From Mycolicibacterium anyangense (lineage in GTDB: Bacteria > Actinomycetota > Actinomycetes > Mycobacteriales > Mycobacteriaceae): 64,000 nt of DNA. This document shows positions 1 to 8,573 of this stretch, one piece after another. How positions within the stretch are numbered: the stretch's first letter is position 1; every line of letters begins with the position of its first letter. A program made the translations under genes and the position numbers. The notes under the pieces were generated by a model that saw only the letters and a list, made by a program, of their open reading frames with translations, was not told the DNA's origin and ran no database searches. The stretch is from contig NZ_AP022620.1 of assembly GCF_010731855.1 (NCBI RefSeq), forward strand, positions 186,001 through 250,000, written 5' to 3'.

Positions 1-304
1 CGCGCGGAAGGTGGTGTTCGGCGAACATCCGGGGCAGCGCCGAGTAGTGACAGGGCACCACATCGAGGCGGCCGGTGCGACTCAGTTCGCGCAGTTCTCC
101 GAGTCCGCCGTAGGAGACCATCGACACCCTCGCCGGCATCGTGACGGCGAGTTGGTCGTTCCACGACAATCCGGTGAACGTACGGATCGGCCCGATGAGA
201 TCGTTCTGGGCGATGAGCGCGTCCACCAATGGCCGGGGCTCGGCAGCTGCCTGGCCCCACCAAACCCCGTCGCCGCGCGAGAGGAACTCGGCGAACGCGA
301 TCAA
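1..304 (-). CDS. Acetyl-CoA hydrolase/transferase family protein, N-terminal part (cut by window edge)
   Basis: Reading the minus strand from a TTG at 302-304 gives an open frame of about 101 residues that runs off the left edge. It contains GDGVWWGQAAAEP near residue 10 and RTFTGLSWND near residue 45, which I recognise as the N-terminal CoA-transferase fold of the acetyl-CoA hydrolase/4-hydroxybutyrate CoA-transferase family. The proposed TTG overlaps the thiolase stop codon (TTGA), typical of translational coupling. It would be the last visible gene of the operon starting at 3447, where it could move CoA between acids or release CoA at the end of beta-oxidation. The C-terminal domain with the catalytic Glu is outside the window, so substrate cannot be judged. 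A GTG or other start slightly upstream is possible. Confidence 0.72.
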   Translation of the reverse strand, partial: MIAFAEFLSRGDGVWWGQAAAEPRPLVDALIAQNDLIGPIRTFTGLSWNDQLAVTMPARVSMVSYGGLGELRELSRTGRLDVVPCHYSALPRMFAEHHLPR

Positions 305-1503
305 GTGGCTACCCGCTGCAGCAGCGTTCCGGTACCGAGTCCACCGCCACAGCACATGGTGACCAGACCCAGATCTGCTTCGCGCCGTTCGAGTTCGGCG
401 ACCAGGGTGGCGACCAACCGGGCACCGGTGGCCCCGACAGCATGACCGAGCGCGATCGCTCCGCCGTTGACGTTGACCCGGTCGGGGTCCGCTTTCAGTT
501 CCCGCTGCCACGCCAGCACCACCGAGGAGAACGCCTCGTTGACCTCGAACAGATCTATGTCGTCTACGGTCAAACCGTTGCGGTCCAGCAGTTTTCGGGT
601 CGCTGGTATGGGCCCGGTCAGCATGATGATCGGATCGACCCCGACGGTGGTCTGGTCGATGATGCGGGCTCGGGTCACCAGCCCGTGCCGTTGCGCGGCC
701 TCGGCCGAACACAACAGCACGGCCGCGGCGCCGTCCGAGATCGGCGAGGAACTCCCGGCGGTGATCCGTCCACTGTCCGGGCGAAACGCCGGCTTCAACC
801 CGGCAAGCGTGTCGACTGTGGTGCCGGGACGAACACACTGGTCGCTGGAGCGCAACTCTCCGTCCAGCGTCATGGTGACCATCTCGGCAGCGAACCGACC
901 CTCGTTGATCGCTTCGGTAGCCAATTGGTGTGACCGGACAGCAAATTCGTCTATCTCGCCGCGCCCGATGCCCCAGCGCTCGGCGATCAGTTCGGCGCTT
1001 TCGCCCTGGTGGACGAAGGCGTAGAGCTCCCGCAGTTCCGATGGCCAGGGATCGCCGTAGAGCTCGCTGATCTTGCCCGGTGAGTCGATCGGGACGTGAC
1101 CCATGTGTTCCACGCCGCCGGCGATCACGATGTCGTGGGTACCGGACGCGATGAGGGCGGCGGCCATCTCGATGGCGGTCTGGGCGGAACCGCATCTCCG
1201 GTCCAGCACTGTGGCGGGTACCTCGGGCGGGTAGCCGGCCTGTAGCCAGGCGTTGCGCCCGATATTGCGGGATTGCTCGCCAAACGGCGCCGTGCAGCCG
1301 ATGATCAGATCGTCCACGACGGCCGGGTCGATCCCGCTGCGGGCTATCAGGTCGGTATAGCACGCGGCCAGCATCGTGTTGGGATGTACGTCGCGGAACC
1401 AGCCGCGTTCGGGATGAGATCGACCGATTGGGGTGCGCACCGCCTCGGCGATGAAGACCGGCCGGCCGTAGCGGGTGAAGGGTCCTTCGACGTCGATGGC
1501 CAT
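301..1503 (-). CDS. Thiolase family protein (acetyl-CoA acetyltransferase type)
   Basis: A 400-residue protein with all thiolase landmarks: nucleophilic Cys104 in DRRCGSAQTA, NEAF at 322-325, His354 in GGAIALGHAVGATG, and Cys384 in MCCGGGLG near the end. Such enzymes cleave 3-ketoacyl-CoA with CoA to acetyl-CoA and a shortened acyl-CoA in the cytoplasm. It starts one base away from the end of the SDR at 1505-2281, whose product (a 3-ketoacyl-CoA) would be its substrate, and follows an acyl-CoA dehydrogenase gene, so the operon supplies most of a beta-oxidation turn. It is a catalytically complete FadA-type thiolase, unlike the Cys-less thiolase-like protein at 38481-39647. The exact chain or ring substrate is not evident. 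Confidence 0.93.
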   Translation of the reverse strand: MAIDVEGPFTRYGRPVFIAEAVRTPIGRSHPERGWFRDVHPNTMLAACYTDLIARSGIDPAVVDDLIIGCTAPFGEQSRNIGRNAWLQAGYPPEVPATVLDRRCGSAQTAIEMAAALIASGTHDIVIAGGVEHMGHVPIDSPGKISELYGDPWPSELRELYAFVHQGESAELIAERWGIGRGEIDEFAVRSHQLATEAINEGRFAAEMVTMTLDGELRSSDQCVRPGTTVDTLAGLKPAFRPDSGRITAGSSSPISDGAAAVLLCSAEAAQRHGLVTRARIIDQTTVGVDPIIMLTGPIPATRKLLDRNGLTVDDIDLFEVNEAFSSVVLAWQRELKADPDRVNVNGGAIALGHAVGATGARLVATLVAELERREADLGLVTMCCGGGLGTGTLLQRVAT

Positions 1504-1504
1504 C

Positions 1505-2281
1505 TCAGATCACCGTTCCACCGTCGACCGGCAACACTTGGCCGGTGATGTAGGAGGCCGCATCGGATGCCAGGAACACGAAACTGGGAGCGATCTCCTC
1601 CGGAGTTGCCCAGCGGCCCAGAGGAATACGGGCCAACGTCTTGGCGGCGAGTTTCTCATTCGAGCGGATGTTCTCGGTCATCGCGGTGGCCGCCAGTGGT
1701 GCCACCGCGTTGACTGTCACCGAATCGCGGGCCAACTCGCGTGCCAACGACTTGGTCAGCCCGACGATCCCGGCCTTGGCGGCGCCGTAGTTGACCTGCC
1801 CGATGGTTCCGGTCAATCCGGCAGCCGAGGTGACATTGATGATCCGCCCGGTGCCGTCGCCGGCGAGCACTTGTTGCGCGGCGTGACTGCACAGGAAGCT
1901 GCCGACGAGGTGGATATCCACGATCCGGCGGAACGTTTCCTCGGTCTGGTCGGCGAGCATCGCCGGGGCGATCGCGCCTGCATTGTTGACCAGCACGTGC
2001 AACGTCCCGCCCACCAGTGCGGCGGCCCGGCCGGTGGCCTCCGTTGCCGCCGAGGCATCGCGGACGTCGAAGCCGAAGGACTCGGCCCGGCCACCTGATG
2101 CAGTGATCGTGGTAGCGACGGCGGCAGCGGCGTCCTGGTCGACATCAGTGACCAGGACAGCGGCCCCGGCCGCGGCGAATGCCTGCGCGACGGCCGCGCC
2201 GAGGCCGCCGCCCGCCCCGGTCACCAGCGCCGAGCGGCCGTCCAACCGAAATGCGGCCGCCAGTCGTTCCGGAGTTGTCAT
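1505..2281 (-). CDS. Short-chain dehydrogenase/reductase, probable 3-hydroxyacyl-CoA dehydrogenase
   Basis: A 258-residue SDR with the NAD(P)-binding GAGGGLG at residues 22-28, NNAG at 99-102, Ser152, Tyr165 and Lys169 (YGAAK). I chose the ATG at 2279-2281 rather than the longer frame because residues from there match the normal SDR N-terminus and the ATG overlaps the stop of the upstream acyl-CoA dehydrogenase by one base (TGATG). Asp46 after the second strand (VTDVD) suggests NAD rather than NADP. In the operon it lies between an acyl-CoA dehydrogenase and a thiolase, so oxidation of a 3-hydroxyacyl-CoA, or of an alicyclic hydroxyacyl-CoA, is the likely role (inference). Confidence 0.9.
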   Translation of the reverse strand: MTTPERLAAAFRLDGRSALVTGAGGGLGAAVAQAFAAAGAAVLVTDVDQDAAAAVATTITASGGRAESFGFDVRDASAATEATGRAAALVGGTLHVLVNNAGAIAPAMLADQTEETFRRIVDIHLVGSFLCSHAAQQVLAGDGTGRIINVTSAAGLTGTIGQVNYGAAKAGIVGLTKSLARELARDSVTVNAVAPLAATAMTENIRSNEKLAAKTLARIPLGRWATPEEIAPSFVFLASDAASYITGQVLPVDGGTVI

Positions 2282-3447
2282 CAGTAGCTCCTGGGCATGC
2301 CCAGGACATGCGAGCCCAGGTAGTTCAGGATCATCTCTTGGCTGATCGGGGCGATGCGGGTCAGTCGGGCCTCGCGGAAGTAGCGCGCGACGTGGTACTC
2401 CTCGGAGTAACCCATCCCGCCATGCGTCTGCAGTGCGCGGTCGGCGGCGTCGAATCCGGCTTCCGCGCACAGATATTTGGCCGTATTCGCCTCGCGTCCA
2501 CAGGGTTTGCCCTGGTCGTAGAGCCAGGTTGCCTTGCGCAGCATCAACTCCGCGGCATCGAGCTTGGCCAGCGAGTCGGCCAACGGGAACTGGATGCCCT
2601 GGTTCATCCCGATCGGCCTGCCGAACACCTCCCGTTCGTTGCCGTAGCGGACGGCCGCGCGCAGAGCGGCCCGGCCGATTCCGAGCGCTTCGGCGGCGAT
2701 CAGGCAGCGTTCCGGGTTCAGGCCGTCGAGGATGTATTTGAATCCCTCGCCCTCTTCGCCGACACGGTCCTCGACCGGAATCTCGAGCCCGTCGATGAAC
2801 AGTTCATTGGAACTCACCGCATTGCGCCCCATCTTGGGGATCGGCCTGACGTCGACCTTGGTGCGGTCCAGATCGGTGAGGAACAACGTCAGGCCGTCGG
2901 TCTTGCGGGGGGAGTCTTCGAATTTGGTTGTGCGCGTCAGCAGGAGGATCTTCTCCGACTCCATCGCCTTGGAGATCCAGACCTTGCGTCCGTTGACGAT
3001 GTAGCGGTCACCGTCGCGTTTGGCGAAGGTGGTGATCCGGGTGGTGTCCAGGCCGGCGCCCGGCTCGGTGACGCCGAAGCAGACGTGCAGATCGCCGTTG
3101 ACGATGCGGGGCAGGGTGCGAGCCTTGAGTTCTTCGGAGCCGTGCAGGATCACCGGGTGCATGCCGAAGATCGACATGTGGATCGAGCTCGCGCCGTTCA
3201 TCCCGGCGCCGGACGCGGCGACCTCTTCGAGAAGCAGGCACGCCTCGGTGATGCCGTAGCCGTGTCCGCCGTACTCCTCGGGTGTCGTGATGCCCAGCCA
3301 GCCGCCGTCGGCGAATGCGTCGTAGAACTCCTGCGGGAACTCGTGGCTGTGGTCCTTGGTCATCCAGTAGTGGTCATCGAACTTTCCAGCCAGTTCGGCC
3401 ACGGCTGAACGGATGGTCTGCTGATCGTCGGTGAGTTCGAAGTCCAC
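2281..3447 (-). CDS. Acyl-CoA dehydrogenase (FadE type)
   Basis: A 388-residue flavoprotein of the acyl-CoA dehydrogenase family: the FAD/substrate stretch VTEPGAG near 126-132, VNGRKVWIS near 151-159, REVFGRPIG in the C-terminal helical domain and HGGMGYSEEYHVARYFRE near the end. The general base appears to be Glu246 in GLNPERC, the position used by isovaleryl-CoA dehydrogenase, because the usual C-terminal Glu position is not acidic. It is the first gene of the operon that continues into the SDR, thiolase and CoA-transferase genes. A TGGACAGACCA palindrome lies 43-53 bases before the start, so the GntR protein at 4672-5430 is a likely regulator. It would introduce the 2,3 double bond into an acyl-CoA and pass electrons to ETF. 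Confidence 0.92.
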   Translation of the reverse strand: MDFELTDDQQTIRSAVAELAGKFDDHYWMTKDHSHEFPQEFYDAFADGGWLGITTPEEYGGHGYGITEACLLLEEVAASGAGMNGASSIHMSIFGMHPVILHGSEELKARTLPRIVNGDLHVCFGVTEPGAGLDTTRITTFAKRDGDRYIVNGRKVWISKAMESEKILLLTRTTKFEDSPRKTDGLTLFLTDLDRTKVDVRPIPKMGRNAVSSNELFIDGLEIPVEDRVGEEGEGFKYILDGLNPERCLIAAEALGIGRAALRAAVRYGNEREVFGRPIGMNQGIQFPLADSLAKLDAAELMLRKATWLYDQGKPCGREANTAKYLCAEAGFDAADRALQTHGGMGYSEEYHVARYFREARLTRIAPISQEMILNYLGSHVLGMPRSY

Positions 3448-3489
3448 GGTGACACTCCAGGTAGGGGATCTTGATGCTAATCATAGTAA

Positions 3490-3500
3490 TGGACAGACCA
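3490..3500. promoter_or_regulatory. Predicted FadR-type GntR operator, site 1
   Basis: TGGACAGACCA followed by AAAATGG, one base away from the perfect palindrome TGGTCAGACCA found at 10283-10293. It sits about 45 bases before the acyl-CoA dehydrogenase at 2281-3447. The half-site TGGT/ACCA spacing fits the known FadR (FCD) family operator pattern. Confidence 0.65.
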
Positions 3501-3521
3501 AAATGGAAGACCGGGGGCAGG

Positions 3522-4601
3522 TCAGGCCAGGGCCGGTTCCAGTGGCAGCAGGCTGGCAATGCGTTCGTTCCAGGCTTCCGGGGCGCCGAACAGAATGCGA
3601 TCGAGTTTCGACCTCTTGTAGAACAGCTGCAGGTCGTACTCCCAGGTGTATCCGATCGCGCCGTGAACGGTGAGGGCCGAATCGGCCAATTCCGCGCACT
3701 GCTGCGTCACTTGGGCCTTGGCCGCCGCCGCGTGCAGCGCGCTCTCGGGTAGGTGCTCATCGAGAGAAGCACCCGCGAAAAGCGTTACGGAATAAGACGA
3801 TTCAACGGCCACCAGCATCTGGGCCGCGGCGTGCTTCACCGCCTGGAACGCGGCGATCGGCCGACCGAATTGCTTGCGCTGCTTGGCGTATTGAACCGTC
3901 ATGTCGAGCATGCGCTCAGCAGCTCCAAGCGTGTCGGCGGCCACCAGTACGGCTGCTCGGGTGGCCACCCGCGACCACGTGTCAGCGCTGCCGCCGACCT
4001 CGAGGGTCCGTGCCGGTGCCTCGTGGAACAGGATGTCGGCGGCGGCGCGGGTCCGGTCCAGCAATGCCCGGGGACGGACGTCCACGCCTGGCGCGTCGCG
4101 ATCGACGACGACCAGCTGTTGGCCATCGGTATCGGTCGGTACGATGAATCGCCTGGCGCCATCAGCGGCTAGGACACAAGGGATTTCACCTGTGACCGTG
4201 CCGTTGTGCCACCGCACCGAGGAACCGGTTGCCGGTATTCGGTCGCAGCGGATCGCCAGCACACTCAACTCATCGCCCGAGGCGGCTGCTCGGGCGATGT
4301 CCGGCTCCGCGCCGAGCGTCACGTCGGCCAAGGCCCGCGCCAGCCATCGTGCGGAAGGCGCTGCAGAACGGCCTAATTCGCGAGCAGTCAACACCAGTTC
4401 CAGCAAGCCGCCGCCCTGGCCGCCGCGTGATTCGTCGAATCCGACGCCGGCCCAGCCCGCTTCGGCCAGCGCCTCGTCAAAGCTGTGCTGGTCGTCGGCG
4501 CCGGACCAGGACCGGACCTGCTCCGAGGTTGCGGTACCGTCGAGCCAGTCGCGCAGCGATTCGACGTACAGATTCTGCTCGTCGGATAGTTCCCAGTGCA
4601 T
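3522..4601 (-). CDS. Acyl-CoA dehydrogenase-like subunit, apparently lacking the catalytic base
   Basis: A 359-residue member of the acyl-CoA dehydrogenase family, recognisable by MHWELSDEQ at the start, YAKQRKQFGRPIAAFQAVKH in the C-terminal domain and HGAIGYTWEYDLQLFYKRSK near residue 315. The middle beta-domain is short and lacks the usual SEPxAGSD-type flavin motif. Neither usual position for the catalytic Glu is acidic: the stretch aligned to GLxxER reads TRAAVLVAAD and the late position reads ILFGAPEAW. It therefore resembles the non-catalytic small subunit of heteromeric dehydrogenases (PimC/PimD or FadE28/FadE29-like pairs). A catalytic partner could be the protein at 7373-8563 or 2281-3447. 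It is divergent from the GntR gene and shares operator 4639-4649 with it. Confidence 0.85.
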   Translation of the reverse strand: MHWELSDEQNLYVESLRDWLDGTATSEQVRSWSGADDQHSFDEALAEAGWAGVGFDESRGGQGGGLLELVLTARELGRSAAPSARWLARALADVTLGAEPDIARAAASGDELSVLAIRCDRIPATGSSVRWHNGTVTGEIPCVLAADGARRFIVPTDTDGQQLVVVDRDAPGVDVRPRALLDRTRAAADILFHEAPARTLEVGGSADTWSRVATRAAVLVAADTLGAAERMLDMTVQYAKQRKQFGRPIAAFQAVKHAAAQMLVAVESSYSVTLFAGASLDEHLPESALHAAAAKAQVTQQCAELADSALTVHGAIGYTWEYDLQLFYKRSKLDRILFGAPEAWNERIASLLPLEPALA

Positions 4602-4638
4602 TGATGTCTCCGCAGGTTGTGGGCGATGTCAGGTGCTA

Positions 4639-4649
4639 AGGTCTGACCA
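4639..4649. promoter_or_regulatory. Predicted FadR-type GntR operator, site 2 (shared, divergent)
   Basis: AGGTCTGACCA, reading TGGTCAGACCT on the other strand. It lies between the acyl-CoA dehydrogenase-like gene starting at 4601 and the GntR gene starting at 4672, so one bound dimer could control both and give autoregulation. Confidence 0.7.
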
Positions 4650-4671
4650 TTGGATCGATAGAGGAGGCGTG

Positions 4672-5430
4672 ATGGACGGTGAGAGCCCGATGCGGTCGGC
4701 GATCACGCTCGGACCCGTCGATGTTCCCAAGGCGCCGGACGTGCTGGCCCGTGAACTCCGTGAGCGCATCCTCAGCGGAGAACTGCCAGAAGGCGCTGCC
4801 CTGCCGGCCGAGCGCGAGCTGGTCAAGCAAACCCAGATGAGCCGGGCGACGGTCCGGGAGGCACTGCGGATCCTGGAAGTCCAGAACCTCGTGCGGGTCA
4901 AGGCAGGTCGGGCCGGTGGTGCCTTCGTTCAACGCCCGAGCACGGCCTCGATGGCCAACACCGTGAGCATGCTGATACGGGGTAGACAGATAAAACTGGC
5001 CGACCTCATGGAAACCAGAGAGGCGCTTGAGCCTTTCTGCGCCGAACTCGCCGCCACCAAGCGGACGAACGAGGATCTGGAGCGCCTGGAGCGTGCGAAC
5101 GACGCCATCGCCGATGCGAATGCCGATCTCGCACGCTTTTTGCAGGCCAACCTCGACTGGCACGTCGGTGTTGCCGTCGCGAGTCACAACGAACTGTTGA
5201 TCGGCTTCATGACCGGTCTCTCGCAGGCGATCTACGCCGGTACGGAGAACGCCTCGTTCATCGACGAGTCGGTTCGCGACGTCACGACTCGGGCGCACAG
5301 GTCGATCACCCGAGCGATCCGTGAGCGCGACGCGGCAGCCGCCGGCCGACGGATGCGCCGGCACGTGCACTCCTATGCGTCGGCGGCCCTGGAAGTCGAT
5401 CAACGCGACTCCATCACGGTCGAGGACTGA
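4672..5430 (+). CDS. GntR-family transcriptional regulator, FCD (FadR-like) subfamily
   Basis: A 252-residue regulator. Residues about 22-90 form the winged helix-turn-helix (LRERILSGELPEGAALPAE, then SRATVREALRILE and GGAFV), and residues about 105-235 form an all-helical FCD effector domain with the metal/ligand signature residues spread over METREALEP, LDWHVGVA and RAHRSI. The ATG is preceded by GAGGAGG six bases upstream, which fixes the start in a much longer open frame. FCD regulators usually sense acyl-CoA or organic acids and are released from DNA on binding. Palindromes of the TGGTCNGACCA type occur in front of this gene and of three CoA-pathway units, so it is the likely master regulator of regions 1-10.3 kb and 21.9-25.5 kb (inference). 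Its 3' end overlaps the convergent ligase gene by 31 bases. Confidence 0.92.
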   Translation: MDGESPMRSAITLGPVDVPKAPDVLARELRERILSGELPEGAALPAERELVKQTQMSRATVREALRILEVQNLVRVKAGRAGGAFVQRPSTASMANTVSMLIRGRQIKLADLMETREALEPFCAELAATKRTNEDLERLERANDAIADANADLARFLQANLDWHVGVAVASHNELLIGFMTGLSQAIYAGTENASFIDESVRDVTTRAHRSITRAIRERDAAAAGRRMRRHVHSYASAALEVDQRDSITVED

Positions 5431-7376
5431 CGGCCGACCGTCTGCCGAATGTGGTCGACGGTCTCCGGGTTTTCGGCACCCGACAGATCCCCCGGATCGG
5501 TCCCCAGCGCTGCCGCGCGGATCGCGCGCCGCAATATCTTGGCCGACCGGGTCTTGGGCAGCGCGTCGACTCGCCAGACCCTCGACGGCGCGAACGGCTT
5601 GCCGAGGTTCTGGCCGACGATGTCCTTGAGCTCCCGCGATACTGCCGTTTCGTCGACCTCCGTTGGATTGCGCGCCACCCAGAATGCCCACACTGCTTCG
5701 CCTTTGACCGAATCTGGCACGCCGACGGCGGCGGCCTCGCTCACCGCGGGATGAGTGGCCAGGGCGGCCTCGACCTCGGCCGGCGCGAGCCGCTTGCCTG
5801 CGACGTTCATGACATCGTCAGAACGGCCGAGGATGAACCACTGGCCGTCCTCGTCGACCATGGCGAAGTCCCCGTGCGTCCACACGCCGGGGAAGCGGGA
5901 CCAGTAGGCGTCCAGGTAGCGCTGGTCGTCCTTCCAGACCCCCCGGGTCATCGACGGCCACGGGTGGCGGCATACCAGCTCTCCGACCTGTCCTCGTACC
6001 GAGCGGCCGTCCTGGTCGACGACGTCGACGTCCATTCCCAGAGATGGGCCGCCGAGTGAGCAACTGTGGATGGGCTCGACCGGGTAGGGAGCCAGGAATG
6101 AGCCGCCTACCTCGGTGCCGCCGGAGAAGTTGATCACCGGTACCCGACCGTCGAAGACGTCTCGGGCCAGCCAGTCGTAGGAGTCCGGATCCCAGGGCTC
6201 GCCGGTCGACCCGAGGACGTGGACCGAGGATAGGTCGCGGTCGTGTATTCGAGCTACGTCGGACCCTTTGAGCGTCCGGATCAGTGTCGGCGAGACGCCG
6301 AGCATCGAGATACCATGTCGCTCAACAAGATCCCACAGCCGATAGTTGTCGGGAACGTCCGGGGAGCCTTCGTAAAGCACCAGGGTGGCGCCGTTGGCAT
6401 GGGTGCCGACGATCGACAGGGGTCCCATGATCCAGCCCATGTCGGTGATCCAGCAGAAGGCACTGGCACTGGTCATGTCGAAGGAGTAGGCGATTTCGCT
6501 TGCGGTCTTGACCAGGAAACCGGCATGGGTGTGCACCGCGCCCTTCGGACGTCCGGTGGTTCCCGAGGTGTAGCCCAGCATCAGTGGATGCATCGCGGGG
6601 ACACGCTCGGTGAGCAGGTCGGCCGGATCGGCAGTCAGATCAGACCACTGAGTCACGGTCACCGTCGATTCGACATCGGTTGCTGCGCCAACATTGTCGA
6701 CGACCACGAGGTGTTCGACGGTCGGGCAATCGGCCAGCGCGGCCGTCAGTTGTGGAAGCATCGCAACGGTGCGGCCGCGCCGGACGGTTCCGTCGGCGGC
6801 TACCACGGCCTTGACGTCCGCGTCGCGGAGCCGGGCGCCGATTGCCGCTGCCGCGAAGCCGGAGAACAGTGGGACCAGCACCGCCCCGATCGCGGCAACC
6901 GCATAGACCGCCACCACCGCCTCCGGAATCATCGGGACATAGAGCCCTACGGCGTCGCCGCGACCGATACCCAGCCGCCGGAGGCCGGCCGCCGCGCTGG
7001 CCACGCTGTCGGCCAACTCGCCGAAGGTCAGGTTGCGCCGCGATCCATCCTCGGCCTCGTGGCGCACGGCCACCCGGTCGGCGCCGGCGTCCCGCCAGCG
7101 ACGCAGACAGAGATCGACGATGTTGAGCTCGGCTCCGACGAACCAGTCCGGGTGCTCGATACCGCGGGTGATGTCGAGGACTTTGGTGTGCGGGGTCGGG
7201 AAGGTGATGCCGAGATCGTCCAGCACGGCGTTCCAGTACCATGCCGGGTCGGCTACCGAACGCTCCCGCAGCTCGGTGATGTCCCGCAGGCCGTGCTTGT
7301 GCGCTAGCCGCGAAACATTGGCGTTGTCAACATAATCGGTCGTGGGAAACCAGATGTAGCTGCTCATCGCCGTCAC
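5400..7376 (-). CDS. AMP-forming acyl-CoA synthetase, acetoacetyl/acetyl-CoA synthetase-like
   Basis: A 658-residue adenylate-forming enzyme with the phosphate-binding loop YTSGTTGRPKGAVHT near residues 268-282, the TGEPWD and GGTEVGGSF stretches of the adenylation domain, YWSRFPGVWTHGDFA with the hinge region LGRSDDVMNVAGKR, and the C-terminal acylation Lys in TRSAKILRR. The long N-terminus and the WITDMGWIMGP motif place it near acetyl-CoA/propionyl-CoA synthetases rather than FadD. It activates a carboxylic acid to its CoA thioester using ATP. The start overlaps the upstream dehydrogenase stop by four bases (ATGA), so it belongs to the ligase/dehydrogenase operon under operator 10283-10293. 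Its substrate may be a short or cyclic acid; this cannot be read from the sequence. Confidence 0.9.
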   Translation of the reverse strand: MTAMSSYIWFPTTDYVDNANVSRLAHKHGLRDITELRERSVADPAWYWNAVLDDLGITFPTPHTKVLDITRGIEHPDWFVGAELNIVDLCLRRWRDAGADRVAVRHEAEDGSRRNLTFGELADSVASAAAGLRRLGIGRGDAVGLYVPMIPEAVVAVYAVAAIGAVLVPLFSGFAAAAIGARLRDADVKAVVAADGTVRRGRTVAMLPQLTAALADCPTVEHLVVVDNVGAATDVESTVTVTQWSDLTADPADLLTERVPAMHPLMLGYTSGTTGRPKGAVHTHAGFLVKTASEIAYSFDMTSASAFCWITDMGWIMGPLSIVGTHANGATLVLYEGSPDVPDNYRLWDLVERHGISMLGVSPTLIRTLKGSDVARIHDRDLSSVHVLGSTGEPWDPDSYDWLARDVFDGRVPVINFSGGTEVGGSFLAPYPVEPIHSCSLGGPSLGMDVDVVDQDGRSVRGQVGELVCRHPWPSMTRGVWKDDQRYLDAYWSRFPGVWTHGDFAMVDEDGQWFILGRSDDVMNVAGKRLAPAEVEAALATHPAVSEAAAVGVPDSVKGEAVWAFWVARNPTEVDETAVSRELKDIVGQNLGKPFAPSRVWRVDALPKTRSAKILRRAIRAAALGTDPGDLSGAENPETVDHIRQTVGRQSSTVMESR

Positions 7377-8563
7377 TCTTTCGGCATTCCGAGGATGCGC
7401 TCGGCGACGATGTTGCGCTGGATGAACGTCGAACCGCCGGCGATCGCGGTACCCCGGGCTTGGTTGGCCAGCCGCAGCCAGCGTTCGCCTTCGGCGTCGC
7501 GGCCGACCGGATCCTTCTCCGCCAGTGTGAACTGGCCATCCACCGGGGACAGGGACAGGCCGAAGTCGGCGATGTCCTCCACCAGAGGGCAGAAGAACAG
7601 CTTGCCGATCGACGTCACCGGCCCGGGCGGTTGACCACTGGCTGCGCCGCTGATCACCCGTTGACTGATCGAATAATGGGTCAGTGCGCGGCCATAGAGG
7701 TCGGCGATGCGCTGCCGGATGAGCGGGTCGGCGCCCAGCGGTCGGCCGTCGTCACCGGCAAGCCCGGCAATTGAGCTGACCAGGTCGTTGACTGCGCCGG
7801 TGGTGTTGACCCGGCCCGTCGCGATCGCCACGCGCTCAAATGCCAGTGTTCCCATGGCGACCCGCCAGCCATCGTCCACCGCACCGAGGACGTCGTCGTC
7901 CGGGACGAAGACATCGTCGAGGAAGACCTCGTTGAACTCTGCTTCGCCCAGCATGTGTTCCAGCGGGCGGACCCGCACTCCCGGTGCTGCCATGTCGAGC
8001 AGAAAGTAGGTGATTCCGCGGTGTCGTGGTCCTCCGCCGGTGCGGGCCAACAGGATGGCGTGGGCCGCCAGTTGGGCGCGACTCGTCCAGATCTTCTGAC
8101 CGGTGATCGTCCAGCCGCCGTCGACCTTCACTGCGGTCGTGCGCAACGACGCAAGGTCGGACCCGGACTCCGGTTCGGAGAAGAGCTGGCACCAGATGTG
8201 TTCGCCGGTAAGGATCGGCCGTAGGTAACGCTGCTGTTGCTCCGGTGTCCCGAAAGCGATGATCGTCGGGCCGCCGAAGTCCTCACCGATGATGTTCAGC
8301 CGCTCCGGGGCACCGGCGCGGTCCATCTCCTCGGTGAAGACCGCCTTGATCTTGGCGTCCGCCCCGCCCCCGCCGAATTCGGAGGGCCAGGACAGACCGG
8401 CGTAGCCGGCGTCGTACAACAGACGCTGCCAGCGTCCCCAGTACTCGCGCTTGTCCTCGAGCCGGTGCGGTTCTGGGCCGCCGAGTGTCGGCAACGTCTC
8501 GGTCAGCCAGGCCCGGATCTGACTGCGGAATTCCGCTTCCGCCGAGTTGTCTTTGAGTTCCAT
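7373..8563 (-). CDS. Acyl-CoA dehydrogenase (large, catalytic subunit type)
   Basis: A 396-residue acyl-CoA dehydrogenase: WPSEFGGGGAD near 59-69, LFSEPESGSDLASLRT near 127-142, ITGQKIWTS near 153-161 and IQRNIVAERILG at the C-terminus. Glu243 in LAFERVAI occupies the isovaleryl/long-chain-type catalytic position, while the late position is Gly (AGGSTF). This architecture is typical of mycobacterial FadE29- or PimC-like large subunits that work with a smaller non-catalytic partner; the protein at 3522-4601 is such a candidate. It sits between two acyl-CoA ligase genes in one operon, so it probably acts directly on their CoA ester products. Confidence 0.92.
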   Translation of the reverse strand: MELKDNSAEAEFRSQIRAWLTETLPTLGGPEPHRLEDKREYWGRWQRLLYDAGYAGLSWPSEFGGGGADAKIKAVFTEEMDRAGAPERLNIIGEDFGGPTIIAFGTPEQQQRYLRPILTGEHIWCQLFSEPESGSDLASLRTTAVKVDGGWTITGQKIWTSRAQLAAHAILLARTGGGPRHRGITYFLLDMAAPGVRVRPLEHMLGEAEFNEVFLDDVFVPDDDVLGAVDDGWRVAMGTLAFERVAIATGRVNTTGAVNDLVSSIAGLAGDDGRPLGADPLIRQRIADLYGRALTHYSISQRVISGAASGQPPGPVTSIGKLFFCPLVEDIADFGLSLSPVDGQFTLAEKDPVGRDAEGERWLRLANQARGTAIAGGSTFIQRNIVAERILGMPKE

Positions 8564-8573
8564 TGTCGTGGCT

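Noticed and set aside
2179..3408. 409-residue open frame on the plus strand
   Set aside because: It is an antisense shadow of the acyl-CoA dehydrogenase gene 2281-3447: low-complexity composition, no domain, and the opposite strand has a full catalytic family protein.
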